DNA of 6,910 nt from Betaproteobacteria bacterium (GCA_019245555.1 JAFARH010000129.1:1-6910), one strand, 5' to 3'; positions 1 to 5,502 are shown, counted from the stretch's first letter. Notes: generated by a model not told the origin, from the letters alone. Numbers and translations are program-made.

Positions 1-22
1 CGGGACGCGGGTGCTGATCTAG
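1..22 (+). CDS. Possible C-terminal end of an upstream gene (partial)
   Basis: Reading from base 2, the window opens with codons for Gly-Thr-Arg-Val-Leu-Ile followed by a TAG stop at 20-22. This would suit the tail of a plus-strand gene that begins before the window. Six codons are far too few to identify a product, and the same bases could be non-coding. The rest of 1-105 holds only the upstream region of the next gene. Confidence 0.3.
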
Positions 23-55
23 GTAAAGGCGGCGTTAAGAGCGCAAAATTCGACC

Positions 56-83
56 TTGCCCGCTCCCTCAACGGGCGCAGAAT
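56..83 (+). promoter_or_regulatory. Possible sigma-70-type promoter for the membrane sensor-like gene
   Basis: TTGCCC (56-61) and CAGAAT (78-83) each match four of six bases of the -35 and -10 consensus and lie 16 bp apart. Transcription would start near base 90, about 16 bases before the ATG at 106, leaving room for the ribosome binding site at 95-98. Matches this weak occur often by chance, so this is a suggestion only. Confidence 0.3.
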
Positions 84-94
84 AGGGCGGCGGC

Positions 95-98
95 GAGG
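95..98 (+). promoter_or_regulatory. Ribosome binding site of the membrane sensor-like gene
   Basis: GAGG lies seven bases before the ATG at 106. It supports that ATG as the true start and sets this gene apart from the aminotransferase, amidase and hydrolase, whose starts have no such sequence. Confidence 0.55.
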
Positions 99-105
99 TT
101 TACAT

Positions 106-681
106 ATGAACGAGCAAGTGGCCCGGCCGGCCCCGGCCGCCACTGGAGTCTTCGGCGAGTACAGCCCGGCAGTCACCTGCGCAGCCGGTGTGATCCTAGT
201 GCTCGCGATTGCCACCATCGACCGCCTGACCGGCTACGACCTGCATCTCGGCATCCTGTATCTCGTGCCGATCACGATGGTGACGTGGGCCTGCGGCGGC
301 AAATGGGGTCTCGGGATTGGCGTAGTCGCCACGCTGGTGTGGGTGGCGATCTTCCGCGGAGAGCACCACTACGCGAACAGCTTCTTCTTCTACTGGGACG
401 CCACGGTCCAGTTCGCGATCTTCGCGATCGTGATCTTCCTGCTCTCGCGGCTGCGCGAAGCGGTCCGTGGGCACGAGCTGTCGCTCTCGGTGCTGGAGAA
501 GCTCGATGCGCCAGCCTACGTGGTCGACCTGCAGCGCCAGGAAGTCCTGCTGGGCAACCGCGAATTCCGCGCCGCGTTCGAGGGCAAGACGGCCGAAGAG
601 CTCGCCCGCCGGCCGGCGCACGAGGCGCGCTTCGCGCTTGCCGCCGGCAAGCCCGCGCTCCTCAGGATTCTGAAGCCCTAG
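106..681 (+). CDS. Four-helix membrane protein with a short PAS-like tail (orphan sensor-like protein)
   Basis: The 191-residue product has four hydrophobic segments, at about residues 21-38, 46-62, 66-84 and 99-116. They include a short DRLTGYDL loop and a YLVPI segment. This arrangement resembles the membrane input modules found at the front of many bacterial histidine kinases and diguanylate cyclases. After the last helix, residues 127-158 read like the beginning of a PAS domain (an LDAPAYVVDL strand followed by a GNREFRAAF helix). The protein then stops about 30 residues later, with no kinase, GGDEF or other output domain. It may be a stand-alone sensor, a partner of a separate output protein, or a shortened remnant. 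The start is supported by GAGG at 95-98. The stop overlaps the stop of the convergent DUF4337 gene by four bases. The function is unknown and the PAS call is by eye. Confidence 0.8.
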   Translation: MNEQVARPAPAATGVFGEYSPAVTCAAGVILVLAIATIDRLTGYDLHLGILYLVPITMVTWACGGKWGLGIGVVATLVWVAIFRGEHHYANSFFFYWDATVQFAIFAIVIFLLSRLREAVRGHELSLSVLEKLDAPAYVVDLQRQEVLLGNREFRAAFEGKTAEELARRPAHEARFALAAGKPALLRILKP

Positions 682-1232
682 AAGAGGTGCACGGCGTTCG
701 GCGCGAAGAAGCCGATTGCGCTGAACACGATTCCCAGCACGCCAAGTGCGCCGCCGATCCACGCGAGCGCCACAATCTCCGCGATGATCGAAGCAGAGGC
801 GAGCACGATCGCGATCTGTACCGCCGCTGACGCGACCTCGTAGTGGTGATAGGCGGCCATTGAGACGTCGCGTTTCTGTTCGGCTGCCTTGGCGCGCGCG
901 ACAAGCTGGTCGCGGCCTTCGTTGGTGTCGGGCTCGGACTGGTAGCGTTGCACCGTGTCCTTCCACTTGGCGACCTGGTCCTTCGCCGCCGGGCTCATGT
1001 TGCCGGTCGCGACTTCTTCCGCGGCGGTGCGCAGCACCGTCTGCCGGATCGTCTTCGCCTGGAAGAACGCCCAGAGATTAGACGCCTCGATGTTGTAGGC
1101 GAGCGCCGCCGTTTGCGCGCTCTTGCCGAGCGTCTCTGAGAATGCCAGCACCAGCGCGAGCATCGATATCAAGAGCGCGATCTTCTTGCTGCCGCCATGA
1201 TCGCCATGGCCATGACCGTGACCGCCTGACAT
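678..1232 (-). CDS. DUF4337 family membrane protein
   Basis: The 184-residue product begins with a histidine- and glycine-rich stretch (His5, 7, 9 and 12), followed by a membrane helix at about residues 18-35. A long polar, probably helical region (about 37-130) comes next, then two further hydrophobic segments at about 133-153 and 155-177. This layout, the His-Gly-rich front and the AYNIEASNLWAFFQAK segment fit DUF4337, a family of small membrane proteins of unknown function. The polar middle probably forms a soluble domain held between the helices. A good Shine-Dalgarno (AAGGGGGA) precedes the ATG by seven bases. The gene lies 24 bp after the EamA transporter on the same strand, so the two are probably co-transcribed. 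Whether the histidines bind metal is not shown by the sequence. Confidence 0.88.
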   Translation of the reverse strand: MSGGHGHGHGDHGGSKKIALLISMLALVLAFSETLGKSAQTAALAYNIEASNLWAFFQAKTIRQTVLRTAAEEVATGNMSPAAKDQVAKWKDTVQRYQSEPDTNEGRDQLVARAKAAEQKRDVSMAAYHHYEVASAAVQIAIVLASASIIAEIVALAWIGGALGVLGIVFSAIGFFAPNAVHLF

Positions 1233-1239
1233 AACGGGA

Positions 1240-1247
1240 TCCCCCTT
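1240..1247 (-). promoter_or_regulatory. Strong Shine-Dalgarno of the DUF4337 gene
   Basis: On the minus strand the sequence reads AAGGGGGA, seven bases before the ATG at 1232. It fills much of the 24-bp gap after the EamA stop codon. This indicates independent ribosome loading on a shared transcript. Confidence 0.6.
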
Positions 1248-1256
1248 TTTAGTTGT

Positions 1257-2186
1257 CTAGCCGGAATCTGGCTGTGCCGCCTCGCGTGGCGGCGGCCGAC
1301 CACCGCCGAACTGCGCCCACGCGATTCCCGCCATCGTAATGCCTGCGCCCGCGATCTTGAGCCACGTGAAGTGCTCGCCGAGCGTGAGCCAGGCCACGAT
1401 GCCGGCAATCGGCGGCGGAAGATACATCAACGGCGCCGAGCGCGCGATACCGCGCACGTGGTTGACCCAGGCCCACACCATCCAACCACCGACCGATGAC
1501 AGGACGATGGCCCAGAAAAGCCCGATCCACACCATGGGGGTGAGTTTTGCCAGGTCCGCCGAGAGGATGCTCGGGATCGATAGAAGCACCATCGGCGGCG
1601 CGCCGAAGAGCAGCGTGTAGGCAAGGACAATGAGCGGACCGTAGCGCTGCACCAGAGGCCGCACCAGCACCGTGTAGAGCGAGAAGAACGAGGCGGCGAC
1701 GAGGAGCACGAGGTCGCCGAAGCCAGCATGCGCCACGCCGCGCGCGAACTTGTCCGAGAGGAAGATCACGATCCCCGCCATCGCGAGCACCGTCCCCGCG
1801 ACCTGGCTCGCCCGCAGCCGCTCCACACCGAGCACGACGAGGATGGCGAGCGTGAAGAGTGGCCCGCTTGTCAGCACGAGCGCCGAGGAGAAGGCGGTCG
1901 AGAGACTGATGCCCCAGAACACGAGGCCCACGTGCAGAGCGTGGCCGACGAGGCCGCAGACGATGAAGCGGGGCATGTCTTCCCGCTTGGGCACCGTCGC
2001 CGCGAGATTTCGCCGGAAGACGAGGCCGAGCAGCAGGAATGCGAGGAGCGGCATCGTCAGGAACCGGATGAAGAGAAAGGCGCCGACGCCGAGCGCATCG
2101 AGCACGTATTTGACGAAGGCGAAGTTCGCGCCCCAGATCACCATCGTGACGATGGCGAGGATGAGCGAGAGGCGCGCATGGGACAT
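1257..2186 (-). CDS. EamA/DMT-superfamily transporter (probable small-metabolite exporter)
   Basis: The 309-residue protein has about ten hydrophobic segments arranged as two tandem EamA repeats (about residues 9-139 and 153-293). It carries the family's WGANFAFVK motif in the first helix. The length is typical of the drug/metabolite transporter superfamily, whose members sit in the inner membrane and often export amino acids or other small metabolites. The substrate cannot be read from the sequence. The ATG at 2186 is preferred. A GTG directly before it (2189) would add one residue, and neither has a clear Shine-Dalgarno. The gene is followed 24 bp later by the DUF4337 gene and is divergent from the aminotransferase, with 29 bp between them. 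The frame is intact and nothing looks damaged. Confidence 0.9.
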   Translation of the reverse strand: MSHARLSLILAIVTMVIWGANFAFVKYVLDALGVGAFLFIRFLTMPLLAFLLLGLVFRRNLAATVPKREDMPRFIVCGLVGHALHVGLVFWGISLSTAFSSALVLTSGPLFTLAILVVLGVERLRASQVAGTVLAMAGIVIFLSDKFARGVAHAGFGDLVLLVAASFFSLYTVLVRPLVQRYGPLIVLAYTLLFGAPPMVLLSIPSILSADLAKLTPMVWIGLFWAIVLSSVGGWMVWAWVNHVRGIARSAPLMYLPPPIAGIVAWLTLGEHFTWLKIAGAGITMAGIAWAQFGGGRPPPREAAQPDSG

Positions 2187-2215
2187 CACGCCCGCAGTCT
2201 AGAATAGCCGTTTCC
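2187..2215. promoter_or_regulatory. Short divergent promoter region between the EamA transporter and the aminotransferase
   Basis: Only 29 bp separate the two start codons. The plus strand has TAGAAT (2200-2205, five of six matches to a -10 box), ending ten bases before the aminotransferase ATG. The minus strand has TATTCT (2206-2201, four of six), overlapping it. Neither strand has a Shine-Dalgarno sequence here and no convincing -35 box is visible. The plus-strand transcript would start about three bases before the ATG, so it may be nearly leaderless. This is inferred from pattern alone. Confidence 0.4.
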
Positions 2216-3409
2216 ATGAAACGCGAAACACCGATCGCCGCGCGCGCCGCAGTCCAGTCGCTGGCCGCCTCGAAAATCCGCGAGCTCTACAACGAAGGCC
2301 TCGGCCGCAAGGACATCCTCGCGTTCTGGGTCGGCGAGCCCGACGAGCCGACGCCGGAGTTCATCCGCAAGGCCGGCATCGACTCGATCGCCGCGGGCGA
2401 GCTCTTCTATACGCACAACCTCGGCATCCCGAAGTTGCGCGAAGCGCTGGCGGCATACATCTCCCGCCTCCACCGCAAGACCGACCCCGCGCAGATCGCG
2501 GTGACGAGCGCCGGCGTCAATGCGCTGATGCTCGCTTCGCAGCTGCTCGTGGACCATGGCGACCACGTGGTCGAGGTGACGCCGCTCTGGCCGAACCTGC
2601 AGGAGATCCCGAAGATCCTCGGCGCGAGCGTGACGACAGTGCCTCTGGATTTCGCGCCCACGGGCTGGACGCTCAACATGAAGAAGCTCCTCGCCGCGCT
2701 GACCCCGGGCACGCGGGTGCTGTATCTCAACTCGCCGAACAATCCGACCGGCTGGACGATCTCGCGCGAGGAGCAGAAGACGATCCTCGAGCACTGCCGC
2801 CGCCACGGCATCTGGATCTTCGCGGATGACGCTTATGAGCGCCTGTATTTCGGCAAAGGCGGCGTGGCGCCCTCATTCCTGGATGGCATGCAGGAAGACG
2901 ATCGCGTCATCAGCACCAACACGTTCTCCAAGTCTTGGCTCATGACCGGATGGCGCCTGGGTTGGCTCGTCGTGCCACCGAGCCTCGTCGCCGATCTCGG
3001 CAAGCTGATCGAATACAACACCTCGTGCACACCGATCTTCATCCAGCGCGCCGGCATCGCTGCCGTGACTCAGGGCGAGCCGGTGATCGAGCACACCAGG
3101 GAACGCTTCCACCGCGCCCGCGATTTCTTGGTTGGTGAACTAAGGAAAATCGAACGCGTGGAAGTCGCGGTGCCCGAGGGCACGATGTACGTCTTCCTGC
3201 GCGTGAAAGGAATGACCGATAGCCTCGGCTTCTGCAAGCAGCTCGTGCGTGACCACGGGCTTGGCCTCGCGCCCGGCTCGGCGTTCGGTCCGGAAGGCGA
3301 AGGGTTCCTGCGCTGGTGTTTTGCCGCCGACACCGACAAGCTCGCCGAGGGCGTCGCGCGCCTGCGCAGCGCGCTCGCTAATCCGAAAACCGATCTCCCA
3401 AATCGGTAA
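2216..3409 (+). CDS. PLP-dependent aminotransferase, class I/II (aspartate aminotransferase-like)
   Basis: The 397-residue length and motif order match fold-type I aminotransferases, cytoplasmic enzymes that move an amino group between an amino acid and a 2-oxo acid using pyridoxal phosphate. Visible landmarks are GEP at 40-42, NSPNNPTG at 172-179 (cofactor-binding asparagine), DDAY at 204-207 (the aspartate and tyrosine that contact the pyridine ring), Lys239 in TFSKS (Schiff base), Arg247 in GWRLGW (phosphate binding) and Arg366 in FLRW (substrate carboxylate). All key residues are present, so the enzyme should be active. The amino-acid substrate is not determined. The ATG at 2216 has no Shine-Dalgarno but fits the family's N-terminus. 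The last 32 bases overlap the 3' end of the convergent amidase gene. A kynurenine aminotransferase role is conceivable given the formamidase-like hydrolase nearby, but this is weak. Confidence 0.92.
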   Translation: MKRETPIAARAAVQSLAASKIRELYNEGLGRKDILAFWVGEPDEPTPEFIRKAGIDSIAAGELFYTHNLGIPKLREALAAYISRLHRKTDPAQIAVTSAGVNALMLASQLLVDHGDHVVEVTPLWPNLQEIPKILGASVTTVPLDFAPTGWTLNMKKLLAALTPGTRVLYLNSPNNPTGWTISREEQKTILEHCRRHGIWIFADDAYERLYFGKGGVAPSFLDGMQEDDRVISTNTFSKSWLMTGWRLGWLVVPPSLVADLGKLIEYNTSCTPIFIQRAGIAAVTQGEPVIEHTRERFHRARDFLVGELRKIERVEVAVPEGTMYVFLRVKGMTDSLGFCKQLVRDHGLGLAPGSAFGPEGEGFLRWCFAADTDKLAEGVARLRSALANPKTDLPNR

Positions 3410-4607
3410 GCGCGAGGTCTGAAAATGCGGGGCCGATCAGCGTGATTCCGAAGGGCAGGCCGTCGGGACGGAATCCCGCCGGCACGGTGATCGCCGCGAG
3501 GTCGAGCAGGTTGACGAAGTTCGTATAGCGGCCAAGGCGGGAATTGAGCTCGATCGGGTCGGCCTCGATCTCTGAGATGCGGTAGATCGTCGGCGCGCTC
3601 GGCACGACCAGGACATCCGCGGTGGCGAGGATCTCCGCGCAAACGCGCCGCAGGACTGCGAGGCGATGCTGGGCCTTGAAGACATCCGTCGCCGAATAGC
3701 GCCGTCCGGCTTCGATGATCTGGCGCGTGACGGGCAGCATCGCATCCAGCGGAAAGTCCTCCGAGGTTCGCTCGGCCACCCAGGGCCCGTAAAGCAGGGC
3801 CTGCGCTTCGAGGAAGGGCGCGAAATCGATATCCACCTGCGTGCCGCCGAGCGTACGCAGCCTTTCGGCCGCTTTTCCGAAAAGAGCCGCGTAAGCCGAG
3901 TCGCCGTGGAACTCGAGCTGTCGGGGCACGGCGAAGCGGAATGCGGGCAATGCGACGCTGACCGGGTTGCCCGTTCGCGAATAGGGATCGTGCACATCCG
4001 GACCCTGCAGTACTTGGAATACGGCGACGGCTTCCGGGCAGTTCCGCGCGAAGACGGACACGCAGTCGAGCGAACGGCACGCAGGCACGATTCCGCGTGT
4101 GGAGATCAGGCCGCGGGTCGGCTTCAGCCCGACGATGCTGTTGAACGCCGCAGGAATGCGCCCGGAGCCTGCAGTATCGGTGCCAAGAGAAAAATCCGTG
4201 ATGCCGAGCGCGACCGCGAGCGCCGAGCCGGAACTCGAGCCACCGCTGATATAGGCTGGATCGAAGGCATTCCTGCACGCGCCGTAGGGTGAGCGCGTCC
4301 CGACGAGTCCGGTGGCGAACTGGTCGAGGTTCGTCTTGCCGATCAGCACGGCACCGGCATCGAGCGCCTTTTGCACCGCGGGTGCGGTTTCCTTCGCGAC
4401 GTACGAGAACGCGGGGCAGGCAGCGGTAGTTGGCAGGCCCGCGACGTCGATGTTGTCCTTGACCGCGAACGTGCGTCCCCAAAGCGAAGTGCGCGGCAGG
4501 CGCTCGATCTGGCGAAGTCGTTGTTCAGCCTCCGCTCTCGGGAGCAAATGGATGAAAATCGGATTGGCGGCGTTCGCTTCAATGCGCCGGTACACTTCAT
4601 CGAGCAT
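3378..4607 (-). CDS. Amidase-signature hydrolase resembling the amidase domain of allophanate hydrolase (AtzF-like), single domain
   Basis: The 409-residue product is an amidase-signature enzyme with an intact Lys-Ser-Ser triad: Lys50 (FAVKDN), Ser124 (GGSSSGSA) and nucleophile Ser148 (GTDTAGSGR). The 74- and 24-residue spacings equal those I recall for AtzF. Segments such as NLDQFATGLVGTRSPYG and VPACRSLDCVS are typical of allophanate hydrolase, which breaks allophanate to ammonia and carbon dioxide in urea and triazine breakdown. Classical allophanate hydrolases are about 600 residues long and carry a second C-terminal domain. This protein stops where that domain would begin, after FGITLIGPAFSDLAL. 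It may be a specialised amidase for a related compound or a trimmed allophanate hydrolase. A TAG four codons upstream in frame makes the ATG at 4607 the earliest ATG start. No urea carboxylase gene is visible. Confidence 0.9.
   Translation of the reverse strand: MLDEVYRRIEANAANPIFIHLLPRAEAEQRLRQIERLPRTSLWGRTFAVKDNIDVAGLPTTAACPAFSYVAKETAPAVQKALDAGAVLIGKTNLDQFATGLVGTRSPYGACRNAFDPAYISGGSSSGSALAVALGITDFSLGTDTAGSGRIPAAFNSIVGLKPTRGLISTRGIVPACRSLDCVSVFARNCPEAVAVFQVLQGPDVHDPYSRTGNPVSVALPAFRFAVPRQLEFHGDSAYAALFGKAAERLRTLGGTQVDIDFAPFLEAQALLYGPWVAERTSEDFPLDAMLPVTRQIIEAGRRYSATDVFKAQHRLAVLRRVCAEILATADVLVVPSAPTIYRISEIEADPIELNSRLGRYTNFVNLLDLAAITVPAGFRPDGLPFGITLIGPAFSDLALTDLGDRFSD
3389..3407. repeat. Perfect 6-bp inverted repeat within the convergent gene overlap
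   Basis: ACCGAT (3389-3394) and ATCGGT (3402-3407) are perfect complements around a seven-base loop. They lie inside the last codons of both the aminotransferase and the amidase. On the minus strand the hairpin runs into four T residues, giving a terminator-like shape. A transcript ending there would lose the amidase stop codon at 3380-3378. The stem is short, so its effect is uncertain. Confidence 0.45.
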
Positions 4608-5400
4608 GGCGGCACTCTATCGCGGAATGGATCGCGCGACGCTCGACGCGGCCTACAACAACTCGGCGGCGGTGAAGAACAGCGCGCAGATCGTGGCCGG
4701 CTGGCAGGCGAGGAGTGACCGCGTGCGCGCCGAGCATCTGCGGGGTCTCGACCTCCGCTACGGACCGGCACCGCGCAATCGCATCGACTTCTTCGAAGCA
4801 GGAAAAGACTCGCCGCTGCTCGTCTTCATCCACGGCGGCTACTGGCAGATGCGCTCGAAGGAGCTCTTCGCCTTCCTCGTTTCAGGGCCGCTCGCGCACG
4901 GCATCAGCGTCGCGCTCGTCGGCTATACGCTTGCTCCTGAAAAACGCCTCGATGGCATCGTCGGCGAGATCATGGCTGCACTCTCCTATCTGGGCGCGAG
5001 AGCAAGCCGCATGGTCGTTTCCGGCTGGTCGGCCGGCGGCCACCTGACTGCGATGGCGATGCAGCACCCCGCGGCCAGCGCCGGGCTCGCGATCAGCGGG
5101 ATCTACGATCTCGAGCCCATCCGCCACTGCTACCTGAACGAGAAGCTGCAGCTCGACGAGCTCGAGGCACGCCGTAACAGCCCGATCGCTGGGCCAGCCT
5201 TCTCAAAGCCGCTCTCGATCGCATATGGCACGAATGAGCTGCCCGAGCTCCGCCGGCAATCCGAGGAGTATTCGAAAGCGGTTCCGCAAGCGAAGCTCCT
5301 TGCGCTGCCGGAACACGATCACTTCACCATCCTCGAGGAGTTGGCATCGCCCGCCGGCAGCCTCACGCGCGAGGTGCGCACCCTTATAGAGAGCCGCTAG
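4606..5400 (+). CDS. Arylformamidase-like alpha/beta hydrolase (putative kynurenine formamidase or esterase)
   Basis: The 264-residue product has the alpha/beta-hydrolase layout. HGGYWQ at 76-81 supplies the oxyanion hole, GWSAGGH at 140-146 holds nucleophile Ser142, and His239 in HDHFTILEE completes the triad. The acid is probably Glu211 in GTNELPEL, where animal arylformamidase has aspartate. The HGGYWQ, GIYDLEP and RRNSPI segments resemble arylformamidase, which hydrolyses N-formylkynurenine in tryptophan breakdown. Many bacterial relatives act on other esters or formamides. The protein should be cytoplasmic, as no signal peptide is seen. The ATG at 4606 is chosen because it retains the LYRGMD segment, which I recall near the start of relatives; ATGs at 4582 and 4627 are alternatives. 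The start interlocks with that of the divergent amidase, so its promoter must lie inside the amidase gene. Confidence 0.87.
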   Translation: MAALYRGMDRATLDAAYNNSAAVKNSAQIVAGWQARSDRVRAEHLRGLDLRYGPAPRNRIDFFEAGKDSPLLVFIHGGYWQMRSKELFAFLVSGPLAHGISVALVGYTLAPEKRLDGIVGEIMAALSYLGARASRMVVSGWSAGGHLTAMAMQHPAASAGLAISGIYDLEPIRHCYLNEKLQLDELEARRNSPIAGPAFSKPLSIAYGTNELPELRRQSEEYSKAVPQAKLLALPEHDHFTILEELASPAGSLTREVRTLIESR

Positions 5401-5407
5401 CGCCAGC

Positions 5408-5424
5408 CGCACTCGTTTAGTGCG
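5408..5424. promoter_or_regulatory. Putative NtrC-type enhancer site (GCAC-N7-GTGC palindrome)
   Basis: CGCACT (5408-5413) and AGTGCG (5419-5424) form a perfect 6-bp inverted repeat with a five-base centre. This contains GCAC-N7-GTGC, the core recognised by the nitrogen regulator NtrC. The centre at 5416 is about 64 bp before the predicted start of the sigma-54 transcript, on the close side for an activator site. The palindrome begins seven bases after the hydrolase stop codon. It could also form a weak hairpin, but no T tract follows, so a terminator role is less likely. Confidence 0.6.
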
Positions 5425-5460
5425 CCAAGGCCATGCTTCGGCCGGAAAACCCTTGGCACA
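5421..5460. repeat. Imperfect inverted repeat spanning the -24 region
   Basis: TGCGCCAAGG (5421-5430) is complementary at nine of ten positions to CCTTGGCACA (5451-5460), with a 20-base spacer. The left arm overlaps the right half of the NtrC-like palindrome and the right arm contains the -24 element of the sigma-54 promoter. It could be an operator or an incidental echo of the promoter sequence. Confidence 0.35.
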
Positions 5461-5469
5461 GGGCTTGCG
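5453..5469 (+). promoter_or_regulatory. Sigma-54 (RpoN) promoter for the ABC importer genes
   Basis: The sequence TTGGCACAGGGCTTGCG matches the sigma-54 consensus TGGCAC-N5-TTGC at every specified base. The invariant GG (5455-5456) and GC (5467-5468) are separated by the required ten bases. Transcription is predicted to start near 5480, about 23 bases before the ATG at 5503, which leaves room for the Shine-Dalgarno at 5493-5496. Sigma-54 promoters need an activator; the NtrC-like palindrome at 5408-5424 fits that need. Confidence 0.75.
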
Positions 5470-5478
5470 AAGGCAAGC
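5463..5478. repeat. Perfect inverted repeat over the -12 element
   Basis: GCTTGC (5463-5468) and GCAAGC (5473-5478) are perfect complements around GAAG. The left arm includes the sigma-54 -12 element and the right arm ends just before the predicted transcription start. A protein bound here would interfere with the promoter. It may also be chance symmetry. Confidence 0.4.
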
Positions 5479-5492
5479 GAGGACCAAACCGG

Positions 5493-5496
5493 GGAG
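5493..5496 (+). promoter_or_regulatory. Ribosome binding site of the ABC substrate-binding protein gene
   Basis: GGAG lies six bases before the ATG at 5503, within the purine-rich run GGGGAGGG. It fixes the start of the substrate-binding protein and suggests strong translation, as expected for a periplasmic binding protein needed in excess over its permease. Confidence 0.65.
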
Positions 5497-5502
5497 GGTT
5501 CG

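Noticed and set aside
196..966. Long minus-strand open frame (256 codons) across the sensor-like gene
   Set aside because: The translation is rich in arginine with no recognisable domain or membrane pattern, and it overlaps two well-supported genes. It is a frame shadow caused by high GC content.
1236..1250. GGGATCCC followed by CC and TTTTT on the plus strand, resembling a terminator
   Set aside because: The palindrome has no loop and no plus-strand gene ends nearby. The run is better explained as the minus-strand Shine-Dalgarno of the DUF4337 gene.
4172..4190. Minus-strand TTGGCAC-N5-CTGC, a near match to a sigma-54 promoter inside the amidase gene
   Set aside because: It encodes the invariant GTDTAG segment around catalytic Ser148, which explains the bases fully. 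It also deviates at the first base of the -12 element and would start a transcript inside the gene.
3070..4482. Minus-strand open frame of 470 codons overlapping the amidase in another frame
   Set aside because: The amidase frame contains the full catalytic triad and family motifs. The alternative frame is arginine- and alanine-rich with no motif.
4312..4605. Longer N-terminal version of the alpha/beta hydrolase starting at 4312
   Set aside because: The extra residues are antisense to the amidase N-terminus, have no domain character and precede the LYRGMD segment that I place near the start of relatives.
5401..5502. Possible riboswitch upstream of the ABC importer
   Set aside because: The predicted transcript leader is only about 23 bases long, too short for a guanidine, TPP or other known riboswitch, and I see no matching conserved core.
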